Assembly (NCBI RefSeq): GCF_000373625.1
Contig: NZ_KB891987.1
Coordinates: forward strand, 491,160-555,159
Length of the DNA stretch: 64,000 bases
DNA from: Streptomyces sp. LaPpAH-108
Lineage (GTDB): Bacteria > Actinomycetota > Actinomycetes > Streptomycetales > Streptomycetaceae
Direction: 5' to 3'
Shown here: positions 9,909 to 18,390 of the stretch, in pieces
Position numbering within the stretch: position 1 is the stretch's first letter
How the letters are laid out: the number at the start of each line of letters is the position of its first letter
Notes under the pieces: model-generated
What the model was told of the DNA's origin: nothing
Databases searched by the model: none
What the model saw: only the letters and a program-made list of their open reading frames with translations
Position numbers and translations under genes: made by a program

Positions 9909-11540
9909 TCACACCGGCTGCGTCGCCGCCCGCTCCAGCAGCGCCCGCAGCGGCGCCGTGTCCGGGCGGTCCGCGACCGCGGCCGACAGCGCCGCGTCCA
10001 GCACGGCCTCCGGGTCCGCGTCCGCGTCCGCCGTCAGCGCGGGCAGCCGTGCCTCCGCCGGGCGCGACCAGGAGAACTCCCACCGCAGCAGCGACCGCGC
10101 GCTCAGCTCGGCCAGCACCATCGTCCGCAGCGACTGGGTCAGCTGGGGACGGACGAACGCGTGGAACGCCCGCCCCGTCGCCGCCGACGCCTGCTCGGAC
10201 AGTGGCAGCCGCTCGGCCACCTGCCACAGCCGCCCGTCGTCGACGGCCCCGAGCAGCGCCTCCAGCGTCGGCGGCTGCCCGGTGTACTCACCGAGCGCCC
10301 GCTCCAGCGGCGTCCACCCCGACGACAGCACCTGGGCCATCGCCACGTCCAGCAGCGCGGGCCAGTCCGCAGCGCGCGGCAGCGCCAGCGCCGACTCCGC
10401 CAGGGACGCGTCCTCCAGCAGGGTCAGCGTGCGCGCCGGGTCGGTCAGCAGGTCCAGCGCCGGACCGCCCGCCCCGGCCGCACGCCCGTCGGCGGGCAGC
10501 TCCTCGATGCGGCGCACGCGCTCGGCCATGGGCGGATGGGAGTCGTACGGCGACACCTCCCGCGACGGCAACTCGGCGCGCATGGCGGCCAGTTGCTCCT
10601 CGCGCGCGGCGAGCAGCCGCCCGAAGCCGCCGTAGAACTCGCCGCGCGGCGGCAGCGAACCGGCCGACAGACCGAGGGTGGCGTACGCCTCCAGATAGAA
10701 CGCGTGACGGTCGGCGAGGACCGCCACCTCGCGCAGCGCCGAGGCGGTCGCGTCCCGCCCGGCGAGGCGCACGGCCGTACGGTCCGCCGCATACTCCTGC
10801 GCACGGGCCGTCGACAGTGAGGCGCGCAGATAGAGCTTGCCGTACTGCGTGTAGAGCCAGGCCATCGCGCGGTACGTCGCCCCGGCGCGCCCGGTGTCGA
10901 TCTCGTGGGGCTGCTTGCCCTTGGCGATCCGCTTGGCCGCGGCCTTCTCCTGGCGGGCGTGTTCCTCCGCCGCCTTCTTGCGCGCGCCCGCGTGGAACCG
11001 TCCGATGACCCGGCCGATCTGCACCCGGCCACGCACCACGAGCACCGCCAGCCGGGTGTCGCCGCCGGTGAAGTGGCCGTACTCGTGGCCGAGCACCGCC
11101 CGCAGCTGTGCCGCGCTCAGCCCGGTCAGCAGCGGGACACCGAGGGTGAGCCGACGCGGTCCCGGGAGCAGGCCGAGCAGGCGCGGCTCCTCGCGCACCG
11201 AGGCGTTCACATCCGGGGTGAGCAGGACGCGGTCGGGGGCGCGGGTGCCCGCCTCGGCGGCCAGTTCACGCACCAGCGCCCACAGCCGGGGCTCGTCGGC
11301 CTCGGTCACCTCGAGGCCGGGCGGGTCCTCGCCCTTGGGAACGCGCAGCATGAACAGGCCGCGCACGACGGGAACGGCGAGCACCACCGAGAGGCCGACC
11401 AGCTTGAACGCGGCATAGCCGTGGACGTACTCCAGCAGGGAGATGTCGAGGCCGGCCAGCGCCGCCAGCACGAGAAGGCTCAGCAGATAGAAGCCGAGGA
11501 GCAGGACAAGGGCACGCAGTGCGCGCAGGGTTGCGAACAT
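9909..11540 (-). CDS. M48 family membrane metallopeptidase (HtpX/Ste24-like)
   Basis: 543 aa from the ATG at 11540, with GGGGGGAT upstream. Two N-terminal membrane helices (about residues 8-30 and 45-65) precede the zinc protease domain: His152-Glu153-His156 in GHEYGHFTGGD, and the third ligand Glu249 in AQEYAADRTA. A Lys/Glu/Ala-rich insertion (about 185-213) and a 200-residue C-terminal helical extension are unusual for HtpX. The family handles membrane-protein quality control or prenyl-protein processing; the substrate here is unknown. It lies between two paralogous membrane-anchored proteins on the same strand. Confidence 0.9.
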   Translation of the reverse strand: MFATLRALRALVLLLGFYLLSLLVLAALAGLDISLLEYVHGYAAFKLVGLSVVLAVPVVRGLFMLRVPKGEDPPGLEVTEADEPRLWALVRELAAEAGTRAPDRVLLTPDVNASVREEPRLLGLLPGPRRLTLGVPLLTGLSAAQLRAVLGHEYGHFTGGDTRLAVLVVRGRVQIGRVIGRFHAGARKKAAEEHARQEKAAAKRIAKGKQPHEIDTGRAGATYRAMAWLYTQYGKLYLRASLSTARAQEYAADRTAVRLAGRDATASALREVAVLADRHAFYLEAYATLGLSAGSLPPRGEFYGGFGRLLAAREEQLAAMRAELPSREVSPYDSHPPMAERVRRIEELPADGRAAGAGGPALDLLTDPARTLTLLEDASLAESALALPRAADWPALLDVAMAQVLSSGWTPLERALGEYTGQPPTLEALLGAVDDGRLWQVAERLPLSEQASAATGRAFHAFVRPQLTQSLRTMVLAELSARSLLRWEFSWSRPAEARLPALTADADADPEAVLDAALSAAVADRPDTAPLRALLERAATQPV

Positions 11541-11761
11541 CGGGCAGAGATCCCCCCACAGGACCCGGAGAAGCCGGACACCAAGAGAACGCGGACAGGG
11601 CGGTGCCGGGTGAACAGCGCCGCCGGTGAGTGTGGGGGGACTCGGAGCGGCCCACGGCAAAGCGGGAGCAAAGGCCGGGGCAAGCGGAGTATGCCTTATC
11701 GCAGGTCAGCGCGGCAATCCTGATTCCGGGTCAGATCGACCCGGGCTGACCTGAGACGAGG

Positions 11762-12877
11762 TCAGCCCGGCAGGCTCGCCGGGCTCCCACCGTTGGCCTC
11801 GTACCCCGCGACCGCCACCGCGCGGTACAGCGCGAACTCCGCCGCCGGGTCGGCCGACAGGGTCCAGGGCAGCGCTCCGACATGGCCGTCCACGTGCACC
11901 AGCTGGTCCATGGCCTCCGCCCAGCGCTCGGCGCGCACCAGGAAGAACGCCAGCAGATGCCGGACGTGCGCCTGCACGGGGTCGTCCGCGCGGGCCCCGG
12001 CCACCGCGTGCAGCGCGCCGTGCATCGCCTTGGTGACGACCTCGCTCTGGTAGAAACCCGCGACCAGGTTCACCTCGGGCAGATGCTCGAAGACCGCGAA
12101 GAGCGGCAGCGCGGACAGCAGCGAACCCTGGGGCGCGCGGGCCGCCGCGGCCTCCGCGAACTCGTACGCCTCCTCGCGCGAGCCGTGCCACTTCTCGCAC
12201 CAGTGGTGCAGCGCGGCCAGATGCGCGCCCATGTGATGCGGGGCGCGGTCCAGGATCTTCAGCCAGAGCTGGTCGAACTCCGCGCGCGGGTAGCCGAGGC
12301 CGCGCGCGACGGACAGCTCGACGATGTACGGCACCGGGTCGCCGGGGGCCAGCAGCGCCGCCTGCGCGCACGCGTCCCGGGCCTCCTCCATGATGATCCG
12401 GAAGTCGTCCGTGCCCGGCACCGACGTACGCCACGCCTGCTGCACCAGGAACTCCGCGTGCACCGCGGCGCCGCCCGCGTCCTTCGGCTGCTCGGTCCGC
12501 CAGACCCTGAGCCACTGGCCGCCCGGCGTCTCGTGTATCCCGCCAGGGCGCTGCCGCAGCTCCAGTGCCGCCGCGCCCGCGAACGCCTGCACCCGCTGCC
12601 AGCGCGTCTCGCTCTCCGCCTCGGTGCCCGCGAGGAGCTGGGCCGCCGCGCGGTAGTCACCCGTGCGCTGCACCAGGTCGAGCACTTCCAGCAGGTCCTC
12701 GTCCGGGCCCGGCAGCCGCACGTCCAGCTCCTCCTGGCGCACGAAGCCGTACCGCGCCGGGTCCGCGGCGTCCGGGTGCCCGGGGTGCACCTGCTCCAGG
12801 CCGCGCCTGCGCCGCCGGAAGGGGAGCAGCACGAAGCACAGCATGAGCAGCGCCATCAGCAGCCAGAGAATCGCCAT
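11762..12877 (-). CDS. Membrane-anchored helical-repeat protein, paralog B
   Basis: 371 aa. It is a paralog of the 8726-9841 product, sharing RAPHHMGAHLAALHHWCEKWHGS, GSLLSALPL, VRHLLAFFL and VDGHVGALPW in the same order. The N-terminus is one membrane helix (MAILWLLMALLMLCFVLLPF) followed by an Arg-rich stop-transfer. I chose the ATG at 12877. The frame is open to 13000 and beyond, but that extension has relaxed third positions and a TTA codon, so it is probably the divergent promoter region shared with metB. The length from this start equals that of paralog A. Confidence 0.75.
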   Translation of the reverse strand: MAILWLLMALLMLCFVLLPFRRRRRGLEQVHPGHPDAADPARYGFVRQEELDVRLPGPDEDLLEVLDLVQRTGDYRAAAQLLAGTEAESETRWQRVQAFAGAAALELRQRPGGIHETPGGQWLRVWRTEQPKDAGGAAVHAEFLVQQAWRTSVPGTDDFRIIMEEARDACAQAALLAPGDPVPYIVELSVARGLGYPRAEFDQLWLKILDRAPHHMGAHLAALHHWCEKWHGSREEAYEFAEAAAARAPQGSLLSALPLFAVFEHLPEVNLVAGFYQSEVVTKAMHGALHAVAGARADDPVQAHVRHLLAFFLVRAERWAEAMDQLVHVDGHVGALPWTLSADPAAEFALYRAVAVAGYEANGGSPASLPG

Positions 12878-13031
12878 GCCACAAGCGAACCAGACGAGCC
12901 CGACACTTGGCCAACCCCCCTCGGGCAGCCTGTGGAAAACCTCCCGCGCCAGCCTGTCGAAAGGTTCCCGTAACAGGGCACGGACGCTCGCGTCCGGCAT
13001 CACCCCCGCGAGCGCATTACGCTCGGTGCAC

Positions 13032-14189
13032 ATGAGCGACAGGCACATCAGCGAGCACTTCGAGACTCTGGCGATCCACGCGGGCAACACCGCCGATCCC
13101 CTCACCGGCGCGGTCGTCCCGCCCATCTACCAGGTCTCGACCTACAAGCAGGACGGCGTCGGCGGGCTGCGCGGCGGCTACGAGTACAGCCGCAGCGCCA
13201 ACCCGACCAGGACGGCACTGGAGGAGAACCTGGCCGCGCTGGAGGGCGGCCGGCGCGCCTTCGCGTTCGCCTCCGGCCTCGCGGCCGAGGACACCCTGCT
13301 GCGCACGCTGCTCACCCCCGGCGACCACGTGGTCATCCCGAACGACGCCTACGGCGGCACCTTCCGGCTGTTCGCCAAGGTCGCCGCCCGCTGGGGCGTG
13401 GAGTGGTCCGTCGCCGACACCAGCGACCCGGCCGCCGTGCGCGCCGCGATCACCCCGAAGACCAAGGCCGTCTGGGTGGAGACCCCCTCCAACCCGCTGC
13501 TCGGCATCACCGACATCGCCGCCGTCGCGCAGGTCGCGCACGCCGCCGGGGCCAAGCTGGTCGTCGACAACACCTTCGCCACGCCCTACCTCCAGCAGCC
13601 GCTGTCGCTGGGCGCGGACGTCGTCGTGCACTCCCTGACCAAGTACATGGGCGGTCACTCGGACGTGGTCGGCGGTGCGCTGATCGTCGCCGACGAGGGC
13701 CTGGGCGAGGAGATCGGCTTCCACCAGAACTCGATGGGCGCCGTCGCCGGTCCCTTCGACTCCTGGCTGGTGCTGCGCGGCACCAAGACCCTCGCCGTGC
13801 GCATGGACCGGCACAGCGAGAACGCCACGAAGATCGCCGACATGCTCTCCCGGCACCCGCGCGTGACCAGCGTGCTCTACCCGGGCCTGCCCGAGCACCC
13901 CGGCCACGAGGTCGCCGCCAAGCAGATGCGGGCGTTCGGCGGCATGATCTCCTTCCGCGTCGCGGGCGGCGAGGAGGCGGCGGTCGAGGTCTGCGACCGC
14001 ACCAAGGTGTTCACCCTCGGCGAGTCCCTCGGCGGCGTCGAGTCCCTGATCGAGCACCCGGGCCGCATGACCCACGCCTCGGTGTCGGGCTCCGCCCTGG
14101 AGGTCCCCGCCGACCTGGTGCGCCTCTCCGTCGGCATCGAGAACGCCGACGACCTGCTGGAGGACCTGAAGCAGGCCCTCGGCAAGTAG
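13032..14189 (+). CDS. metB: Cystathionine gamma-synthase (PLP-dependent)
   Basis: 385 aa. It joins an activated homoserine ester with cysteine to give cystathionine in methionine synthesis; close homologs can act as gamma-lyases. The fold-I Cys/Met metabolism signature is clear: YEYSRSANPTR, the PLP-stacking region FASGLAAED, NTFATPYLQQP, and the Schiff-base lysine in HSLTKYMGGHSDVVGG. The C-terminal FTLGESLGGVESLIEHP is characteristic. A GTG 6 nt upstream (13026) is an alternative start. It is divergent from paralog B. No Met-specific riboswitch is visible in the 154-bp upstream gap. Confidence 0.93.
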   Translation: MSDRHISEHFETLAIHAGNTADPLTGAVVPPIYQVSTYKQDGVGGLRGGYEYSRSANPTRTALEENLAALEGGRRAFAFASGLAAEDTLLRTLLTPGDHVVIPNDAYGGTFRLFAKVAARWGVEWSVADTSDPAAVRAAITPKTKAVWVETPSNPLLGITDIAAVAQVAHAAGAKLVVDNTFATPYLQQPLSLGADVVVHSLTKYMGGHSDVVGGALIVADEGLGEEIGFHQNSMGAVAGPFDSWLVLRGTKTLAVRMDRHSENATKIADMLSRHPRVTSVLYPGLPEHPGHEVAAKQMRAFGGMISFRVAGGEEAAVEVCDRTKVFTLGESLGGVESLIEHPGRMTHASVSGSALEVPADLVRLSVGIENADDLLEDLKQALGK

Positions 14190-14218
14190 GCGGGGCCGCC
14201 CGACCAGGGCACCCCGGC

Positions 14219-14464
14219 TCACCAGCCGTTCACGGGTGGAGTCGTCGACGGCGGCTCCACCCACGGCTGTGTCCGCGCCGCCCACACCACGAACGCCACC
14301 ACCGCCGCGCACAGCAGCAGCCCCAGCACCCTGCGCGCCCGCCGCCCCCACCGCAGCGCCCGTCCCCCGCGCCGCATCGCCTCGGCGTACAGCCCCGGCG
14401 GCACGACGACCGGTGTGTGCTCCATGAGCCGTCGTACGGCGGCGGCCCGCTCGGCCCGGTTCAC
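14219..14464 (-). CDS. Short single-span membrane protein, candidate anti-sigma partner
   Basis: 81 aa. The GTG start overlaps the stop of the upstream sigma-like gene as GTGA, indicating translational coupling. A ~50-residue cytoplasmic part containing VVVPPGLYAEAM is followed by basic residues and one membrane helix (VLGLLLCAAVVAFVVWAA), then a short Pro-rich outside tail. Coupling to a sigma-like gene and this topology suggest an anti-sigma or accessory protein, but no HxxxCxxC zinc motif is present. Function is inferred only from context. Confidence 0.65.
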   Translation of the reverse strand: MNRAERAAAVRRLMEHTPVVVPPGLYAEAMRRGGRALRWGRRARRVLGLLLCAAVVAFVVWAARTQPWVEPPSTTPPVNGW

Positions 14465-14976
14465 GAGGGCCGCCCGACGCCCCGCGCCCACGACGGCGCC
14501 CGGCGCACCACCGCGCGCCCCGGGGCCGGAGGCGGCGGACGCAGCACACGGACCACCGCGCGCTCGCAGATCAGGTGCACCCGCTCGGTCGGCAGCCCGA
14601 GCAGCGCCGCCGTCTGCTCCTCGCCGACCCCCTCGTACACCCGCAGCACCAGCACCGCCCGCTCCCGCGCGGTGAGCACGGCCAGCGGGCCCTGCGCGGG
14701 GACGGGGAACAGTCGGCGGTACCAGTTCCCGCGCGCGAAGCGCACCGCGAGATGCGCGCGGGTCCGCTCGTACGGGTCCTCACCGGGCGGCCGGTCCCAG
14801 TGGGCGTAGGTGTGGGCGAGGGCCAGCGTCAGCAGGCGCCGCGCCCGGGGGCCGGCGTCCGGCGGCTCGGCGGTGAGCAGGGTCGCCACGCGCAGCAGCC
14901 GTGTCCCCGTGCCCCGGGCGAACGCGGTGAACTCCGCGTCCCGGCGGGCGTCCCGCACCGGCTGCCGCTCGCGCAC
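14461..14976 (-). CDS. Sigma-70 family-like protein (SigE-type, degenerate region 2)
   Basis: 171 aa. The C-terminal half matches sigma region 4: LTARERAVLVLRVYEGVGEEQTAALLG resembles the usual promoter-recognition helix-turn-helix. The N-terminal half keeps only the SigE-like pattern (DAEFTAFARGTGTRLLRVATLLT, LALAHTYAHW) with substitutions in the core-binding and -10-melting segments. The GTG start follows a strong GGGGAGG embedded in a run of ten G. It is coupled by a 4-nt overlap to a membrane protein gene. It may be a true but divergent ECF factor or a DNA-binding remnant of one. Confidence 0.7.
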   Translation of the reverse strand: MRERQPVRDARRDAEFTAFARGTGTRLLRVATLLTAEPPDAGPRARRLLTLALAHTYAHWDRPPGEDPYERTRAHLAVRFARGNWYRRLFPVPAQGPLAVLTARERAVLVLRVYEGVGEEQTAALLGLPTERVHLICERAVVRVLRPPPPAPGRAVVRRAPSWARGVGRPS

Positions 14977-15101
14977 CGCGCCTCCCCCCCCCCGGCCGGT
15001 CCGGTACGGGGCCCGGTCCGGCCCGCCGTCATGGGCCCGTTCTCATCCGATGCCCGGGACGGCCCGGGGTCAAGAGCCCCGACAGCTCGAAGCCCGCGCG
15101 C

Positions 15102-15614
15102 TCAGGAGACGGCGGGCGGCTGCGCCGGAGGCGTCATCCGGGCGGACAGCGCGGTGTTGAAGCGCGTGAGCAGCGCGCAGAACTCCTCGCGCTCCCCGGC
15201 CGTCCAGTCCTGGGTCAGCTCGGCCATCAGCTGCCTGCGCGAGGTGCGGACCTCGGCGAGCCGGTGGGTGCCGCGCGGAGACAGCTGGAGCACCACCGCG
15301 CGCCCGTCCTCGGGGTGCGAGGTGCGCTTGACGAGCCCCGCCTCCACCAGCGGCGCCACCTGCCGGGTCACCGTCGAGGAGTCGATGCCCATGCTCGCGG
15401 CGAGCGCCTTGACCCCCATCGGGCCCTCGTTGTCGAGCCGGTTGAGCAGCAGATACGCGGCGCGGTCCATGGAGTTGCGGACCTGGCCGACCCCACCGAG
15501 CCGGGTCTGTTCGGCGCGCCGGGCGAAGACCGCCACCTCGTGCTGGAGCGTGTCGAGAAGGCCGGTGTCACCGACGGTCGTCATGTCCATCGACATATCA
15601 GGTGTTGTGGGCAT
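15102..15614 (-). CDS. MarR family transcriptional regulator
   Basis: 170 aa winged-helix regulator. The DNA-recognition region reads MGVKALAASMGIDSSTVTRQVAPLVEAGLVKR, followed by the wing SHPEDGRAVVLQLSPRG, both typical of MarR/OhrR-type repressors responding to small phenolics or oxidants. The ATG at 15614 has no good ribosome site; in-frame ATGs lie a few codons downstream (MSMDMTT). It is divergent from the threonine ammonia-lyase gene across 144 bp and may regulate it or itself. Confidence 0.88.
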   Translation of the reverse strand: MPTTPDMSMDMTTVGDTGLLDTLQHEVAVFARRAEQTRLGGVGQVRNSMDRAAYLLLNRLDNEGPMGVKALAASMGIDSSTVTRQVAPLVEAGLVKRTSHPEDGRAVVLQLSPRGTHRLAEVRTSRRQLMAELTQDWTAGEREEFCALLTRFNTALSARMTPPAQPPAVS

Positions 15615-15758
15615 GGCCGGAGGCTCGCTTCATGAAGGGCTGGCTGGGTTGGGGGACAGGGTACGCGGCCCGGCCCCGGCCCGTACGGGCCCTGGGGAAA
15701 CCGGTTTTCGAGCCGGGCGGTGCCCTCGTGTGCGGACGTGAACTGCGAGACTGGAGTC

Positions 15759-17009
15759 ATGAGCTACGGCACGGCCGGCTCCTTGCGCTCCGTCACCCTC
15801 GACGACGTGCGCGGAGCCCAGAAAATGCTCTCGGGCGTGGCCCGCGTGACCGCCATGGAGGGCAGCCGACATCTGTCCCGCCAGGTCGGCGCCCCGGTCC
15901 ACCTCAAGTGCGAGAACCTTCAGCGCACCGGCTCGTTCAAGCTGCGCGGCGCCTACGTCCGGATCGCGGGCCTGCTCCCCGAGGAACGCGCCGCCGGAGT
16001 GGTGGCCGCGAGCGCGGGCAACCACGCCCAGGGCGTCGCGCTCGCCTCCTCGCTGCTCGGTGTGCACTCCACGGTCTTCATGCCGAAGGGCGCCCCGCTG
16101 CCCAAGATCAGCGCCACCCGGGAGTACGGCGCGGAGGTGCGGCTGCACGGCCAGGTCGTGGACGAGACGCTGGCCGCCGCGCAGGAGTACGCGGCCGAGA
16201 CCGGCGCGGTGTTCATCCACCCCTTCGACCACCCGGACATCATCGCCGGGCAGGGCACGGTCGGCCTGGAGATCCTGGAGCAGTGCCCCGAGGTCGGCAC
16301 CATCGTCGTCGGCATGGGCGGCGGCGGACTCGCGGCCGGGATCGCGGTCGCGGTGAAGTCGCTGCGGCCCGACGTCAGGATCATCGGCGTGCAGGCGGAG
16401 GGCGCGGCGGCCTATCCGCCCTCCCTGAGGGCCGGGCGCCCGGTGACCGTGCCGCACCCGGCCACCATGGCCGACGGCATCAAGGTGGGCACGCCGGGCG
16501 AGGTGCCGTTCGACATCGTCCGCGAGCTGGTCGACGAGGTGCGCACGGTCGGCGAGGACCAGCTCTCCGCCGCGCTGCTGCTGTGTCTGGAGCGCGCCAA
16601 GCTGGTCGTGGAACCGGCGGGCGCCAGCCCGGTCGCCGCGCTGCTCGGTGCGCCCGGCGGCTTCTCCGGGCCGGTCGTCGCGGTGCTCTCCGGCGGCAAC
16701 GTGGACCCGGTGCTGATGCAGCGGGTGCTGCGGCACGGCATGGCCGCACAGGGCCGCTATCTCGCGGTCCGGCTGCGCCTCACCGACCGCCCCGGCGCCC
16801 TCGCCACCCTGCTCGCCGTCCTGTCCGAGGCCGACGCCAACGTGCTCGACGTGAGCCACATCCGCACCGACCCCCGGCTCGGCCTGACCGAGGCCGAGGT
16901 GGAACTCCACCTGGAGACGAAGGGCCCCGAGCACTGCGGGGAGGTCGTACGGGCGCTGGGGGCGGCGGGCCACCAGGTGGTGGAGCGGATGCCGGACGGG
17001 TTCGTGTGA
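15759..17009 (+). CDS. ilvA: Threonine ammonia-lyase (threonine dehydratase), ACT-domain type
   Basis: 416 aa. It converts L-threonine to 2-oxobutanoate and ammonia, the first step toward isoleucine or a catabolic route. The fold-II PLP domain shows the Schiff-base lysine in TGSFKLRGA, ASAGNHAQGVA and the phosphate-binding loop GMGGGGLAAG. A C-terminal ACT-like domain begins near YLAVRLRLTDRPGALATLL, as in the shorter single-ACT TdcB/IlvA form. GGAG lies before the ATG at 15759. Feedback control by isoleucine or valine is plausible for this architecture. Confidence 0.92.
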   Translation: MSYGTAGSLRSVTLDDVRGAQKMLSGVARVTAMEGSRHLSRQVGAPVHLKCENLQRTGSFKLRGAYVRIAGLLPEERAAGVVAASAGNHAQGVALASSLLGVHSTVFMPKGAPLPKISATREYGAEVRLHGQVVDETLAAAQEYAAETGAVFIHPFDHPDIIAGQGTVGLEILEQCPEVGTIVVGMGGGGLAAGIAVAVKSLRPDVRIIGVQAEGAAAYPPSLRAGRPVTVPHPATMADGIKVGTPGEVPFDIVRELVDEVRTVGEDQLSAALLLCLERAKLVVEPAGASPVAALLGAPGGFSGPVVAVLSGGNVDPVLMQRVLRHGMAAQGRYLAVRLRLTDRPGALATLLAVLSEADANVLDVSHIRTDPRLGLTEAEVELHLETKGPEHCGEVVRALGAAGHQVVERMPDGFV

Positions 17010-17073
17010 GCGGCATACGACCCGCGCGTACGACCCGCGCGTACGGCCTGTCGGCGCCGGGCCGGGCATGACG

Positions 17074-17107
17074 GAGCCCCCGGCGTCCCAAGGGGCGGCG
17101 GGGGCTC
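17074..17107. terminator. Bidirectional terminator between ilvA and greA
   Basis: GAGCCCCCG (17074-17082) pairs perfectly with CGGGGGCTC (17099-17107). It sits midway between two convergent genes, the expected place for a shared terminator. Confidence 0.65.
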
Positions 17108-17128
17108 GGTCTGGTCCTGGGGCGGTGG

Positions 17129-17629
17129 TCAGCCCGAGTACGGCTCGGCCTTGAGGATCTTCACCATGGCCTTCTTGCCGTTCGGCAGCTCGTACTCGGC
17201 GTTCTCGCCGACCTTGTGGCCGGTCACGGCGGAGCCCAGCGGGGACTGAGGGGAGTAGGTCTCGATCTCCGAGCTGGCGTACTCGCGGGAGGCGAGCAGG
17301 AACTCCAGCGTGTCGTCCTCGTCGCCGTCGAAGGCGATCGTGACGACCATGCCCGGCGCGACGGTACCGTCGGCGGAGGCGGGGGCCTCGCCCACCTGGG
17401 CGTTCTCCAGAAGCTGGGTCAGCTGGCGCACGCGCAGCTCCTGCTTGCCCTGTTCCTCCTTGGCCGCGTGGTACCCGCCGTTCTCGCGCAGGTCGCCCTC
17501 CTCGCGCGCGGCCGCGATCTTGGCCGCGATCTCCGTGCGCGCAGGACCAGTAAGGTACTCAAGCTCGTCCTTGAGCTTGTTGTACGCCTCCTGGGTCAGC
17601 CAGGTGACGTTCTCGCTGGTCTGGGTCAC
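17129..17629 (-). CDS. greA: Transcription elongation factor GreA
   Basis: 166 aa from the GTG at 17629, with GAGGAG upstream. GreA enters the secondary channel of RNA polymerase and stimulates cleavage of backtracked RNA. The N-terminal coiled coil carries the family sequence around AREEGDLRENGGYHAAKEEQ, with the acidic tip residues DLREN, and the C-terminal FKBP-like domain ends SPLGSAVTGHKVGE...VKILKA. Length is normal. The frame is open upstream of the GTG but without a ribosome site. Confidence 0.97.
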   Translation of the reverse strand: MTQTSENVTWLTQEAYNKLKDELEYLTGPARTEIAAKIAAAREEGDLRENGGYHAAKEEQGKQELRVRQLTQLLENAQVGEAPASADGTVAPGMVVTIAFDGDEDDTLEFLLASREYASSEIETYSPQSPLGSAVTGHKVGENAEYELPNGKKAMVKILKAEPYSG

Positions 17630-17836
17630 AGGGTGCTCCTCGTCGGTACTGGGAATACAAAGCATCGCCCTACCCAGAAGAATGTTCCCTCTTGGATGGG
17701 CGAAACCACGAGCCTAACAATTCAGGGGCGAAAGGGGGAGGACATAAGCCATCAGAATCGCGTCGTCCCAGCTCAGCCCGTACTCATTCCGGGTGAAGGC
17801 GGGGACGGGGGAACGGAAGGGACGGCAGGGGCCCGA

Positions 17837-18235
17837 TCAGCGGGCGTGACAGCCCAGCAGCTCGGCCGTCGTGCCCTTCGCCGTCGTGCGCAGCGTGACG
17901 ACCTTGTCCACGCGCGTGGCCGGACCCGTGAAGGGGAAGTCCGCCCGGCCCACCTCGGCGCCGTCCGCGGCCTGGGAGCGCAGGGTGCAGTAGCCGTCGA
18001 CCCCGGAGTCCTTGCGGACCTCCAGATGCACCTTGACCGCGTCGCCCTCGGTCTCGAAGGTGATCACCTGGGCGCTGATCTCGTTCTGAGCGACGTAGTG
18101 GTAGGCGAAATAGCCCACCAGCGCGAGCACCAGTGCGCCGAGCACGGCGCCGACGACCTTGAGCGTGCGGTCGGTGCGCTCGTCCGAGGAGCGGCCGTAG
18201 CGGCCCTGGGGGAGCCCCGCGCTCGCCGTACCCAT
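17837..18235 (-). CDS. DUF4307 domain membrane protein
   Basis: 132 aa. A basic N-terminal tail is followed by one membrane helix (VVGAVLGALVLALVGYFAYHY), then an extracytoplasmic beta-rich domain with two conserved cysteines (GYCTLRS and LLGCHAR) that could form a disulfide. This matches DUF4307, which is restricted to actinobacteria and often sits, as here, next to mca and greA. Its function is unknown. It is divergent from mca across 155 bp. Confidence 0.88.
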   Translation of the reverse strand: MGTASAGLPQGRYGRSSDERTDRTLKVVGAVLGALVLALVGYFAYHYVAQNEISAQVITFETEGDAVKVHLEVRKDSGVDGYCTLRSQAADGAEVGRADFPFTGPATRVDKVVTLRTTAKGTTAELLGCHAR

Positions 18236-18390
18236 GATCGTCCTCTCCGCGGAATTATTCGTCCCCCGATTCGGTCACTATAGAAGCCGCCCGCACGCCG
18301 ACCGACCGCCGCCCCCGGGCGTCGTCCCCCGGGACGGCACCTGTTGACAGCCCCCATGACGCGGGGCGCCGACTTAACAAGGAACGAGTC

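Noticed and set aside
12878..13000. Longer N-terminus for paralog B
   Set aside because: It contains a TTA codon and relaxed third positions, would lie in the metB promoter region, and breaks the equal length with paralog A.
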